Assembly (NCBI GenBank): GCA_016714565.1
Contig: JADKDM010000009.1
Coordinates: forward strand, 124,001-188,000
Source: Candidatus Villigracilis propinquus
Lineage (GTDB): Bacteria > Chloroflexota > Anaerolineae > Anaerolineales > Villigracilaceae
Length of the DNA stretch: 64,000 nt
Direction of reading: 5' to 3'
The position numbers and the translations under genes are program-made. Of this stretch, positions 15,357 through 23,339 are shown piece by piece. Numbering within the stretch: the first letter of the stretch is position 1; the number at the start of each line of letters is the position of its first letter. The notes beneath the pieces were generated by a model. The model had not been told where the DNA came from, ran no database searches, and worked only from the letters and a program-made list of their open reading frames with translations.

Positions 15357-16406
15357 ATGAATAAACAAGAGCTCCTCAAGCAAGCCGATTACAACTACCA
15401 GCGCGGGAATCGTGAGTTGGCAAAGAAATATCTCTCCGACCTGATCGCCGCATACCCGAATGAGGAAGCCGCATGGCTTCTGCTTGCAAAAGTGGTGGAA
15501 GATAAAGAACGCAAGATCGAATGTTATAAACGTGCGATCAAGATAAACCCCGGTAACAACGAAACCCGCATTGCACTCATCCGTATCGATTCATCCAGCC
15601 CAACCCTGCCGCTCAATGGACGGTTGAGCATCACCCCGGCACAATCACAAAAACCTTATAAAAACACATTGCGTGCCATCCTCGCGGTTGTGGTGGTGCT
15701 TTTCATCTTTGGAACCACCACCCTTGTAGTGGCGCGAAACAACCCCGAATCAAAAGTTGCCAAGCTCCTTATTCAGGCCACGCCTGATGTGTATGGGAAT
15801 GCCATCGAAAGCGATCTGGCGTCCGATACCCGCGCAGAGATCAGCATGAAGTATCCGCAATACGCGCCGCTCGTGGATGCCTTGCTCCAATTCGCCGTTG
15901 AAAACTCAGATGGCGGCATGGAGGGTGCGCCTGACCGCCCCGGCGACCCGATCATGACCTCGGACAATGTGGCGATGGAAGCCAAGGCAATGCTTGCCAG
16001 CTCAATTCCCCAGCCGGGAGCATTATCATCAGCGACCATCACCGAACAACAAATTACTTCCTGGCTGGCCATGGAAATGAAGAACAACCCAGACCTGCCG
16101 TTGAGTGAGATTCAAGTCTATTTGCGCGGCGGAGAGATCCAGATCTGGGGAATGGTATCCGGCAGCGCAGACGCAACTTCTGCGCTCCTCACGGGCACCA
16201 TCAGCATTGACTCAAACGCCCAGCCTGTCTTTACCCTCGAGTCGATGCAGATCGGCCAACAGACAGTACCGGGCATCCTGCTCTCGCAAGCTGAAGGATG
16301 GCTAAACCAGATGCTGACCGAAAAAATAAACTCGGAGATCCCGGGGTTACGGCTGATGAATGTCAACGTGACGAACGGATTGATAACAGTCTCAGGAATG
16401 AGATAA
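15357..16406 (+). CDS. TPR-containing single-pass membrane protein
   Basis: A 349-residue protein of unknown function. The N-terminal ~75 residues look like two TPR units (ADYNYQRGNRELAKKYLSDL, EEAAWLLLAKVVEDKERKIE). One transmembrane helix (~100-124, LRAILAVVVVLFIFGTTTLVV) follows. An extracytoplasmic C-terminal domain of ~220 residues comes last, with many acidic and polar residues and the segment SEIQVYLRGGEIQIWGMVSG. That segment resembles lipid-binding or sensor-type beta domains, but I cannot name it. The gene ends in a strong terminator. Confidence 0.6.
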   Translation: MNKQELLKQADYNYQRGNRELAKKYLSDLIAAYPNEEAAWLLLAKVVEDKERKIECYKRAIKINPGNNETRIALIRIDSSSPTLPLNGRLSITPAQSQKPYKNTLRAILAVVVVLFIFGTTTLVVARNNPESKVAKLLIQATPDVYGNAIESDLASDTRAEISMKYPQYAPLVDALLQFAVENSDGGMEGAPDRPGDPIMTSDNVAMEAKAMLASSIPQPGALSSATITEQQITSWLAMEMKNNPDLPLSEIQVYLRGGEIQIWGMVSGSADATSALLTGTISIDSNAQPVFTLESMQIGQQTVPGILLSQAEGWLNQMLTEKINSEIPGLRLMNVNVTNGLITVSGMR

Positions 16407-16413
16407 AAAATCA

Positions 16414-16444
16414 AAAAGGCTGCCCATGTGGGCGGCCTTTTTGA
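16414..16444 (+). terminator. Intrinsic terminator after the TPR gene
   Basis: AAAAAGGCTGCCCA and TGGGCGGCCTTTTT form a hairpin with a 1-nt loop, and the right arm ends in five T. It is strong in either direction. Confidence 0.85.
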
Positions 16445-16531
16445 TTTAACTATTATGCTTTCTTAATGTAATTTACGATGCACATGTCGTCCATATGATG
16501 TTGAAACCAAACTTTAGTGAAGGAGCCTGAA

Positions 16532-16990
16532 ATGAAAATAATCCCCAAGCCATCTGATCAGGAATTACGTCAACGCCTTTCCCGCGAGCAATATGAAGTC
16601 ACACAAAATGCGGGGACGGAACCGCCGTTCAAGAACGAATTTTGGGATCACAAACAGGACGGCATCTACGTGGACATTGTCTCTGGAGAGCCGCTGTTCA
16701 GTTCCCTTGAAAAGTTCGATTCAGGCTGCGGCTGGCCCAGCTTCACAGAGCCATTAAGTTCGGAAAATATCGTCACTCATACTGACACAAAATTCTTCAT
16801 GGTGCGGACGGAAGTCCGTTCCAAACACGGCGACTCGCATTTGGGTCACGTCTTTGATGATGGCCCCGCCCCCACCGGCTTGCGCTATTGTATAAATTCA
16901 GCATCGCTGCGCTTCATTCCAGTGGAAGAATTGGAAAAAGAAGGATATGGCGAGTATTTGAAGTTGTTCAAAACCAACGTTCAAAAATAA
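16532..16990 (+). CDS. msrB: Peptide-methionine (R)-S-oxide reductase MsrB
   Basis: A 152-residue enzyme that repairs the R epimer of oxidised methionine. FDSGCGWPSFTEPL (~66-79), EVRSKHGDSHLGHVFDDGP (~96-114), and the catalytic Cys in RYCINSASLRF (~120) are all present. The zinc-binding CxxC pairs found in many MsrB are absent (SGEPLFSS where CxxC is expected), so this is a zinc-free form. The ATG at 16532 is preferred to a GTG at 16517 because AGGAG lies 6 nt upstream of it. It is followed by msrA after 23 nt. Confidence 0.92.
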   Translation: MKIIPKPSDQELRQRLSREQYEVTQNAGTEPPFKNEFWDHKQDGIYVDIVSGEPLFSSLEKFDSGCGWPSFTEPLSSENIVTHTDTKFFMVRTEVRSKHGDSHLGHVFDDGPAPTGLRYCINSASLRFIPVEELEKEGYGEYLKLFKTNVQK

Positions 16991-17013
16991 CAATTGAAGA
17001 AGGAGACTTTATT

Positions 17014-17565
17014 ATGAACACAAATTATGAAACCATCACACTGGCCGGGGGATGCTTCTGGTGCGTCGAAGCTGTTTTTGATGAAATGAAAGGCGTACTC
17101 TCCGTGGACTCTGGCTACGCCAACGGACATGTCGCCAACCCCACTTATCAGGCTGTCTGCACAGGAATGACCGGACATGCCGAAGTTGCGCAGATCAAGT
17201 TTGACCCATCCATCATCTCAGTCCGTGACATTCTGAATGTCTTTTTCGCGGTTCACGATCCCACCACGCTCAACCGCCAGGGCGCGGACGTTGGCACGCA
17301 ATACCGCTCCGGCATCTACTATCACACGCCCGAGCAAAAAGAGGTCGCCGAAAAACTTATCAGCGAGTTGAATGCCCAGAAGATATGGAACAGCCCCATT
17401 GTTACGGAGGTTGAGGCGCTTAAGGATTTCTACATCGCTGAGAATTATCATCAGGAATATTTCGCGCGCAATCAAAATCAGCCGTACTGTCAGGCTGTGG
17501 TTGCCCCGAAGGTTGCCAAGTTCCGAAAGCACTATCTGGAGTTGTTGAAGAAACAACCTGTGTAA
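17014..17565 (+). CDS. msrA: Peptide-methionine (S)-S-oxide reductase MsrA
   Basis: A 183-residue enzyme that reduces the S epimer of methionine sulfoxide. The catalytic motif AGGCFWCVEAVF (~11-22) has the GCFW nucleophile. GYANGHVANPTYQAVCTGMTGHAE and YRSGIYYHTPEQ are typical. RBS AAGGAG lies 8 nt upstream of the ATG, and the start matches the family. It forms a repair operon with msrB for oxidative damage. Confidence 0.93.
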   Translation: MNTNYETITLAGGCFWCVEAVFDEMKGVLSVDSGYANGHVANPTYQAVCTGMTGHAEVAQIKFDPSIISVRDILNVFFAVHDPTTLNRQGADVGTQYRSGIYYHTPEQKEVAEKLISELNAQKIWNSPIVTEVEALKDFYIAENYHQEYFARNQNQPYCQAVVAPKVAKFRKHYLELLKKQPV

Positions 17566-17571
17566 GCAACA

Positions 17572-17602
17572 GGTGACAGTCACTTTAGAAGTGACTGTCA
17601 CC
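17572..17602 (+). repeat. GGTGACAGTCACTT palindrome after msrA
   Basis: GGTGACAGTCACTT and AAGTGACTGTCACC form a perfect 14-bp hairpin with loop TAG. There is no T run after it. A related arm, AAGTGACAGTC, is found at 62208-62239. Confidence 0.6.
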
Positions 17603-17625
17603 TAATTCATGGGGAAAATCTTTGT

Positions 17626-17631
17626 TATACT
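17626..17631 (+). promoter_or_regulatory. -10 box of dus, near-leaderless
   Basis: TATACT lies 8 nt before the chosen ATG at 17640, again without a purine-rich ribosome site. Confidence 0.45.
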
Positions 17632-17639
17632 CAAAACCA

Positions 17640-18611
17640 ATGAACGAAATAAAATCCCCCGCTTTCCACATTCGCGAAGTCCCCATTTATGGAGACACTG
17701 TCCTCGCGCCCATGGACGGCTACTCCGACTGGCCCTTCCGTTCGCTTTGCCGCGAGCTGGGTTCAGCCATGAGCTACACCGAATTCATCAAAGTGGAAAA
17801 GATCCTCAGCAAGTCCAAACAGCCCGCCAAGCGGATGTATTTCACCGAGCCTGAACGCCCGATCACTTTTCAAATTTACGGCGATGACCCCGAACTCATC
17901 CTGCAAGCTGCGCTGAAAATTCAGGAAAACAATCCCGATGTGATCGACCTCAACATGGGCTGCCCCGCAAAAACCATTGCAGACCGCGGCGCGGGCGTGG
18001 GCATGATGCCAACTCCGATCAAGATCGCGCGCACCTTTCGCAAGCTGGTAAAGAATCTGCGCGTGCCTGTCACTGGGAAAATCCGCCTCGGTTGGGATAG
18101 AAACAAAAACTACAAACTCATCGCCCGCATCGTGGAAGAAGAAGGCGGCTCGCTCATCGCCGTCCACGGGCGCACGAGGGAACAGCGCTACGCAGGCAAC
18201 GCCGATTGGGACGCGATCGCTGAAGTGAAATCACTCGTCAAGATTCCAGTCATCGGCAGCGGCGATGTAAAAACCGTCGCGGACATTGACCGCATGAAAG
18301 CACACACCAATGTGGACGCCGTCATGATCGGGCGCGGCGCCATTCCAAACCCGTGGATATTCTCCCGCCTTGACCGCGACAACGTCCCGCCTGAGATGGT
18401 CAAAGAAACCATCCGCAAACATCTCGCCCGCAGCGTTGAGTTCTACGGCGACGAGGACGGCTCGCGTCTCTTCCGCAAGAACGCCGTGCAGTACGTGATG
18501 ATGCAGCACCTCACCCGCGACGAACGTAAGGAAATTCTCAAGACACGCCCCTCCGCTGAGTTTTTGGAATTGCTTGAAAAAATTTACGACTCGCCCATCC
18601 TTCAAGCCTAA
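17640..18611 (+). CDS. dus: tRNA-dihydrouridine synthase
   Basis: A 323-residue FMN TIM-barrel enzyme that reduces uridine to dihydrouridine in the tRNA D-loop. LAPMDGYSDWPFRSLCRELG (~21-40) and LNMGCPAKTIADRGAGVGMM (~102-121, with the catalytic Cys) are characteristic, as are VHGRTREQRYAG and VMIGRGAIPNPWIF. The GAGVGMM segment departs from the common GAGAALL. The start at 17640 is preferred over the TTG at 17622, which overlaps the -10 box. Which of DusA, B or C it matches in specificity is not clear. Confidence 0.9.
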   Translation: MNEIKSPAFHIREVPIYGDTVLAPMDGYSDWPFRSLCRELGSAMSYTEFIKVEKILSKSKQPAKRMYFTEPERPITFQIYGDDPELILQAALKIQENNPDVIDLNMGCPAKTIADRGAGVGMMPTPIKIARTFRKLVKNLRVPVTGKIRLGWDRNKNYKLIARIVEEEGGSLIAVHGRTREQRYAGNADWDAIAEVKSLVKIPVIGSGDVKTVADIDRMKAHTNVDAVMIGRGAIPNPWIFSRLDRDNVPPEMVKETIRKHLARSVEFYGDEDGSRLFRKNAVQYVMMQHLTRDERKEILKTRPSAEFLELLEKIYDSPILQA

Positions 18612-18629
18612 TTAACTTATAATCAAATC

Positions 18630-19118
18630 ATGATCCTCGACCTTCCCCTCATTCTCGAAACTCGGCGCAACCACGCGCTTGAACATGCGTCCATTCATTT
18701 GCTCTCGCACAAAAACCCCGGCAAACGCATGGCCGGACATTCCAACCCGACCGGCTTTTTTCTGCTCGGTGATCTGACCACCCAACAAGTTTGGGAATCG
18801 GTTACAGAAGCACACACGCGATTGAATTCCGGCGAAAGCAATTTGGCGATTCACCCCGGCTGCGGCACCAATCTGGCGACGACAGCGCTTCTTTCCGGGA
18901 CCTTTGCCTGGCTCCCGCTTCGAGGGGCAAAGTCCACTCTGTGGCGACTCCTGCTCATCCCGCTCGCGTTAGTATTCGCCGTCGTTGGCTATCAACTCAG
19001 CCGCCCGCTCGGCCCGTGGCTTCAAGAATACGTCACCACCGAAGCGAACTTGGGCAACCTGCAAATCGTGGACATCGTCCCCGTCCGCAAAGGCGTTCAT
19101 CGAGTCATCACAAAATAA
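18630..19118 (+). CDS. DUF6391-like membrane-anchored protein
   Basis: A 162-residue protein. The N-terminal part carries ETRRNHALEHASIHLL (~9-24), a repeated His/Glu pattern (NHALEHA) that looks like a metal-binding or hydrolase-like site, then GHSNPTGFFLLGD and HPGCGTN. A C-terminal membrane helix pair follows (~108-128, LWRLLLIPLALVFAVVGYQL). The NHALEHA and GHSxPxGF motifs match my memory of DUF6391 proteins of Chloroflexota and cyanobacteria. The function is unknown. TATAAT lies 6 nt before the ATG. Confidence 0.6.
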   Translation: MILDLPLILETRRNHALEHASIHLLSHKNPGKRMAGHSNPTGFFLLGDLTTQQVWESVTEAHTRLNSGESNLAIHPGCGTNLATTALLSGTFAWLPLRGAKSTLWRLLLIPLALVFAVVGYQLSRPLGPWLQEYVTTEANLGNLQIVDIVPVRKGVHRVITK

Positions 19119-19185
19119 TTCATACTCCCATCTTCTTTCTTCTTTTTTTATTCATCCTTCATCATTCATAATTCATCATTCCCAA

Positions 19186-20154
19186 ATGCCCAACATCTTC
19201 TTCCTCCACGGCAACGACGAATTTGCCATCAACCGCAAGATCAAGGATTTCGAGTCTGACTTCAGCGACCCGACGACTGCGGGCATGAACACGGCCCGTC
19301 TCGAAGCGCGCACGATGACAGAGAACGACTTGAACAACGCGGTCAATGCCATGCCGTTCCTCGCGCCGAAGAGACTGGTCATCCTTTCCAATCCCTCTGC
19401 AAAATTCAACAATCCCGCCACCCGCAAAAAATTCCAGGAGTTCCTCAGCAACGCACCAGACACCGCCAAGCTCGTCATCCATGAATTGATGGAGCCGAAG
19501 GAAGTGGAAAAACACTGGCTGGTGAAATGGGCAACGAAGAGCACCGCGCTGGTAAAACTGCAAACCTTTTTCCTGCCCAAACAAAGGGACATGGCTGGCT
19601 GGGTGATGAACGAGGTCAAGAATCAAAGCGGACAGATCGAACCCGCCGCCGCCGCCAAACTGGCTGAAATGGTGGGCGTGGATACCCGTCAGGCGGGGAT
19701 GGAAATTGCCAAGTTGTTGGCCTATGTCAATTGGGGCAGACCAGTTCGCGGGTCCGATGTTGAGGCGGTTTGTATCGTCACATCCCAGCAAAGCGTATTT
19801 GAGTTTGTCGATGCGTTATCGCAGGGCAATGGAAAATCCGCTCAAAAATTATTGCACAGGCTTTTGGAAAATGAAGATCCGTTTTCGTTGTGGGGCATGG
19901 TCGTGCGTCAATTCCGTTTGCTGATTCAGGCGCGTGAAATTTTGGATGGACGGGGAAACAAAGATGATGTGGCGCGCGCGCTGGGCGTACATCCTTTTGT
20001 GGCTGAAAAAACAACGGGACAGGCGGGACGTTTTTCGATGGAAGCATTGGAGGGAATTTACCATCGTCTATTGAAGATCGATGAACAGGTAAAAACAAGC
20101 CAGATCACATTGGATCTGGCTCTTGATACGCTGGTTGTTGAACTGGCTCGTTAG
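19186..20154 (+). CDS. holA: DNA polymerase III subunit delta
   Basis: A 322-residue clamp-loader subunit. The start MPNIFFLHGNDEFAINRKIK and the degenerate AAA+ domain (APKRLVILSNPSAKF; VIHELMEPKEVEKHWLVKW) match HolA. The C-terminal helical collar ends QITLDLALDTLVVEL. The start at 19186 is chosen from the family N-terminus. The in-frame stretch upstream is an AT-rich repeat (TTCATCATTCATAATTCATC) that translates to low-complexity sequence. Its stop overlaps by 4 bp the stop of the convergent monooxygenase gene. Confidence 0.87.
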   Translation: MPNIFFLHGNDEFAINRKIKDFESDFSDPTTAGMNTARLEARTMTENDLNNAVNAMPFLAPKRLVILSNPSAKFNNPATRKKFQEFLSNAPDTAKLVIHELMEPKEVEKHWLVKWATKSTALVKLQTFFLPKQRDMAGWVMNEVKNQSGQIEPAAAAKLAEMVGVDTRQAGMEIAKLLAYVNWGRPVRGSDVEAVCIVTSQQSVFEFVDALSQGNGKSAQKLLHRLLENEDPFSLWGMVVRQFRLLIQAREILDGRGNKDDVARALGVHPFVAEKTTGQAGRFSMEALEGIYHRLLKIDEQVKTSQITLDLALDTLVVELAR

Positions 20155-20468
20155 TTCGTTTTTTTCCAATCCCCTTCTTCTGGAAACAATGCAATAAATT
20201 CATCGCCATTGCCTTTGCGGGCTTGCGTGGCGAGATAAACATCCTTCCACATTAAAAAATGCTCCGTAGTAAGGTGAGCATCCCGCGCGGCAAGGTCTTG
20301 ATACACCTCAAAAAGACTGAAATGCGTGGGGTCTGCTGAGTCTTGAAACACATCGAAGCGAATGACACCGGGTTCCAAAACTGTTTTGCGGGCATTCTCC
20401 AACACAGAAGCTTTGTAGGTTTCCACTTGATCGGGTTTTATATAGTGATGGACTTGAAAAATATACAT
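20151..20468 (-). CDS. Antibiotic biosynthesis monooxygenase (ABM) domain protein
   Basis: A 105-residue dimeric alpha-beta barrel protein of the ABM/quinol monooxygenase type. MYIFQVHHYIKPDQVETYK, EPGVIRFDVFQDSADPTHFSLFEVY (~33-57), and HLTTEHFLMWKD match this family. The substrate cannot be told. RBS GGAGG is present upstream on the minus strand. The tail-to-tail overlap with holA leaves no room for a terminator between them. Confidence 0.8.
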   Translation of the reverse strand: MYIFQVHHYIKPDQVETYKASVLENARKTVLEPGVIRFDVFQDSADPTHFSLFEVYQDLAARDAHLTTEHFLMWKDVYLATQARKGNGDEFIALFPEEGDWKKTN

Positions 20469-20540
20469 AAGTTGCCTCCTTTTCCATTACTTTACACGAA
20501 ATGAACGGGAGGAAATTATGCAATTTCATTGCAAGACGAT

Positions 20541-20572
20541 AGACCGTGGTCTGTCGTCCATCGTCCGTTGTC
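20541..20572. repeat. AGACCGTGGTCT-containing repeat
   Basis: AGACCGTGGTCTGTCGTCC (palindromic core AGACCGTGGTCT) is followed by ATCGTCCGTTGTC. A related stretch, TAGACCGTGGACAAC, is at 46281-46295, and ATAGACCGTGG recurs near 24888. It lies just after the stop of the PfkB fusion gene. Confidence 0.5.
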
Positions 20573-20573
20573 G

Positions 20574-22361
20574 TTAATAAAATGTGGTTCGCAGCACAGG
20601 CTGAAATAATTCCTTGCGGTGGTCGCAGACCGAATCGATCTGGCACAAATGACATTCGGGTTCAGACATTTCGGGGCAGCGTTTGCGCGCGCCAAAGAAG
20701 AACCAGTCCACGGCGCCGGTGGATTTGCCTGAAAGCGCAACCACCTCTTCAATCGCGCGATAGGCGGTGTGGCGGACTGCCCATTCTTCGTCTGGGGAAA
20801 TGATCTGGCGGTTGGTCAACTTCGCTTTCAAATCTTCATCGAGAATATCGATCAGTCCCACGCGCAGGCAGGAGCGCATGAGGTGATAGTCAATGACGGG
20901 TTCGACCTGTTCATCTTTTCCAAAATCCAAAAATGCTTCGGGGCGTTGATTCAGGATCAATGCGAGCAGTCCGCTTTTTTTGCGGAGGGGGTCTTCCTTG
21001 TATCCGCCAATTGTGTCGAGGATGGAGATGAGAGTCCGCAGCGGGGTGGCAGATGCCCGGGCTTTTTGCAAAACAGTTTCCGGCGTGAGATGAAGCGCGA
21101 GCATGTCGCGTCCATATTGCTGAGCCAGTTCAAGATGCAAATCCAGCGCGGGCATTGGATCGAGTCCATCATCTGAGCGAAGGACATCCAACAATTCTTT
21201 GCGACTTAAATTTGCCTGACGCTCGGGAGAGAAAAAATCCGCATCGGACTCAAGCTGACGGCTGTATGCGGCAAACAAATAGAATGCTCCCTTTTGCATG
21301 ACCCCGCCAAGCGGCGCAAGAAGCGGCTGGTGATAGCGGTTGTTCTGCTCCGTCCAAAAACTGAATTGCTGAAGCGTGACCGCGAAGAAATAATCAAGCG
21401 CTTTGGGGTCATGCACAAGAGGAAGCTCGGGGCCGATGAAGTTGAAGGGCGAGGCTTCTTCGAGCGCTGAAACCATTTGCGAAATTTTTTGAATTTGAGT
21501 TGTGTTGATTTGCGCGCGCGAGTCGGATGGAATTGCAGGAGCGGATTCGTTGAAGAGCAATGCCGTGGGGCCAACGTGCGAAATCATTTGCGCGGCAAGC
21601 GGGATGGCGTGCTGCGCGGCCATGATGGGATGCGCGCCCTGCGTGAGATACGCAAGCGTCGCGCCGCAGAAAGTATCGCCTGCGCCTGTTGGGTCAAGCT
21701 CGGTTGTGGAGACGGCGGGAATAAAAGTTTGGTGATGGCCTTGCACAATGCAGGCACCGTCTGCACCGAGAGTGATGAATAAAACTTTTCCTGATTCTGT
21801 TTTTGCTGTTTCAAGCGAGCCAAACAAGCCAATGGCTTCGCTTTGATTCATGAAGAACAGATCCGTGCTTTGCATGATGTCGCGGACAACCTGCGGAGCT
21901 TCGCGCACGCTGGCGAGATACGTCCCTGCGGAAATGCGTTTTGCGCCGCGCTTGCGGCAGGCTTCGATGAAGGTCAATTGCTTGTGCGCATCGCCCAGCG
22001 GAATGACATGCACGCAATCGTACATGGATAGATCAGCGGGAAGCATATCAGGCACGAGGATCGACTCTGCGCCGAAGGTGGCTTTGATGTATTCGGTCTT
22101 GCCGCCTCGATATGAAATTTCAAAATGCGGGAGTTGGTCTGGCGGGACGACGGGGCCAAGCCATTCATGCAGACGATCCGCGACGGGTTGGAGAATTTCG
22201 GGGATAGGATTGGGACGAGGCGCGAAGAGTGAAACGTGAGAACCTGCGCGATGCGCGGCCATTGCGGTATACATCCCTGCGCCGCCTGCGGAGGGAACTG
22301 TTTGTGTGTCGAGATGGAGGATGTCGGAGGAGGCTCCGCCGATTACGAGGATGTGGGGCAT
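20574..22361 (-). CDS. PfkB-family kinase fused to a glycosylase-like Fe-S domain
   Basis: A 595-residue fusion. Residues 1-~275 are a ribokinase/PfkB kinase: GGAGMYTAMAAHRAG (~25-39) and the catalytic anion hole DPTGAGDTFCGATLAYL (~222-238). Residues ~290-595 are an all-helical domain containing DYFFAVTLQQFSFWTE, SRKELLDVLRSDDG, and IDYHLMRSCLRVGL. It ends with C-x7-C-x2-C-x5-C (CPEMSEPECHLCQIDSVC, ~562-579), close to the C-x6-C-x2-C-x5-C Fe-S loop of HhH-GPD DNA glycosylases. The layout also loosely resembles the queuosine-salvage glycosylase Qng1 (DUF2419). A nucleoside kinase joined to a nucleotide N-glycosylase is my inference. The kinase call is firm. Confidence 0.75.
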   Translation of the reverse strand: MPHILVIGGASSDILHLDTQTVPSAGGAGMYTAMAAHRAGSHVSLFAPRPNPIPEILQPVADRLHEWLGPVVPPDQLPHFEISYRGGKTEYIKATFGAESILVPDMLPADLSMYDCVHVIPLGDAHKQLTFIEACRKRGAKRISAGTYLASVREAPQVVRDIMQSTDLFFMNQSEAIGLFGSLETAKTESGKVLFITLGADGACIVQGHHQTFIPAVSTTELDPTGAGDTFCGATLAYLTQGAHPIMAAQHAIPLAAQMISHVGPTALLFNESAPAIPSDSRAQINTTQIQKISQMVSALEEASPFNFIGPELPLVHDPKALDYFFAVTLQQFSFWTEQNNRYHQPLLAPLGGVMQKGAFYLFAAYSRQLESDADFFSPERQANLSRKELLDVLRSDDGLDPMPALDLHLELAQQYGRDMLALHLTPETVLQKARASATPLRTLISILDTIGGYKEDPLRKKSGLLALILNQRPEAFLDFGKDEQVEPVIDYHLMRSCLRVGLIDILDEDLKAKLTNRQIISPDEEWAVRHTAYRAIEEVVALSGKSTGAVDWFFFGARKRCPEMSEPECHLCQIDSVCDHRKELFQPVLRTTFY

Positions 22362-22382
22362 GGGGGGAAGGATGAAGGTTGA

Positions 22383-22460
22383 ATGATGAGGGATGAATGG
22401 AAAGTGGCGAGTGGAAAGTGGGAAGCAGGCAATGACTTTCTACTTTCCACTTTCTATTTT
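22383..22460. repeat. GA-rich simple repeat (GTGGAAAGTGGGAAG type)
   Basis: The stretch is built from GATGA and TGGAAAGTGG-like units and ends in the inverse CTTTCCACTTTC. Similar blocks are at ~24640-24745 and ~25350-25430. It lies between the PfkB fusion gene and the first ATL gene. Confidence 0.5.
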
Positions 22461-22462
22461 TT

Positions 22463-22852
22463 TCAAAACAAAGTCTGCTGCTTCGGAATATCGTCTTCGT
22501 TGTTGCCGCTCCAGCCGTATTTTTTTAGATCAATGCGGTCTTTGGCGTCGAAGATGATGCCTTCCTCTTCAAGAAGTTGACGTTGTTTTTCCGCTCCCGC
22601 GCGTTCGCTGATCTTGCCTTGTGAGTTGATGACTCGCTGCCAGGGAACATCATCTGGGCAGGCTGCCATCGCGCCGCCCACCCAACGGGGAGCGAAGGCG
22701 GCGTAGGTTTCGAGTTCCACGCCATTGGGCGGGGGAATCATTTTGGCGATCTGTCCATACGCGGCTACTTTGCCAGCAGGAATCTGGCGGACAATGCTCC
22801 AGACTTGTTCATTGTAGGCTTGCGGGTTGGGCGGAGAAGCAAAGGAAGGCAT
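22463..22852 (-). CDS. Alkyltransferase-like (ATL) protein, copy 1
   Basis: A 129-residue protein with the DNA-binding domain of O6-methylguanine methyltransferase. WSIVRQIPAGKVAAYGQIAKMI (~18-39) is the recognition region. The acceptor-Cys motif PCHR is PWQRV (~70), with Trp in place of Cys, so it cannot accept alkyl groups. ATL proteins of this kind bind O6-alkylguanine and flag it for nucleotide excision repair. It lies 10 bp downstream of a second ATL gene of the same type. Confidence 0.85.
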   Translation of the reverse strand: MPSFASPPNPQAYNEQVWSIVRQIPAGKVAAYGQIAKMIPPPNGVELETYAAFAPRWVGGAMAACPDDVPWQRVINSQGKISERAGAEKQRQLLEEEGIIFDAKDRIDLKKYGWSGNNEDDIPKQQTLF

Positions 22853-22862
22853 GAGACGCTCC

Positions 22863-23228
22863 TTATTTCAGCTTTTGAGTCCAGGCATATTTTTTCATGT
22901 CAATGCGGCCTCGCGGATTGAATGCAACCCCTTCATCCTCCAACATAAGCCTATGCCGTTTGGCTTCAAGTCCATTCTTTTCGGTGATCTCACCTTTTGA
23001 GTTGACCACTCTCTGCCAGGGGACATCATTCGGGCTGGCGGCGACGGCATTGCTCACCCACAGCGCGCCAAATTCCACAAACGTATCCACATCCACACCT
23101 TCAGGCAACGGGAGCATTTTTGCAATTTGCCCATACGAGGCAATTTTCCCGCGCGGGATCTGGCGGACGATGTCCCAAACCTCGGTAAAAAATTCCTGCG
23201 GGTTGGGAGGGGTTTTAAGTTCAGACAT
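22863..23228 (-). CDS. Alkyltransferase-like (ATL) protein, copy 2
   Basis: A 121-residue paralogue of the gene just downstream. WDIVRQIPRGKIASYGQIAKML (~18-39) and DVPWQRVVNSKGEI (~68-81) are conserved, again with Trp in the acceptor position. The C-terminus is shorter. The two have diverged clearly (for example, APRWVGGAMAA against GALWVSNAVAA), so the duplication is not recent. It is probably cotranscribed with copy 1. Confidence 0.85.
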   Translation of the reverse strand: MSELKTPPNPQEFFTEVWDIVRQIPRGKIASYGQIAKMLPLPEGVDVDTFVEFGALWVSNAVAASPNDVPWQRVVNSKGEITEKNGLEAKRHRLMLEDEGVAFNPRGRIDMKKYAWTQKLK

Positions 23229-23244
23229 GAGATTTTCCTTTTTA

Positions 23245-23334
23245 CGTCATCGTTGAGGATTGCTTCGGGCGGGGTTTCGATACGCCGCAAAGAGCAGGAG
23301 CGCGGCTACTCAACCACCAGCCCGCGCAATGACA
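23245..23334. repeat. Nested palindromes: CGTCAT...ATGACA around a TGGTTGAGTAG copy
   Basis: The outer arms are CGTCATCGTTGAGGATTGCTTCG and GCGCAATGACA, a degenerate relative of the element at 5237. Inside, GGTTTCGATACGCCGC (23273-) and GCGGCTACTCAACC (23302-) form a copy of the TGGTCGAGTAG family. One repeat appears to have landed in the other. Confidence 0.5.
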
Positions 23335-23339
23335 TTTGA

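Noticed and set aside
22463..23228. Calling the two genes active O6-methylguanine methyltransferases
   Set aside because: The acceptor Cys is Trp in both (PWQRV), so they are alkyltransferase-like proteins.
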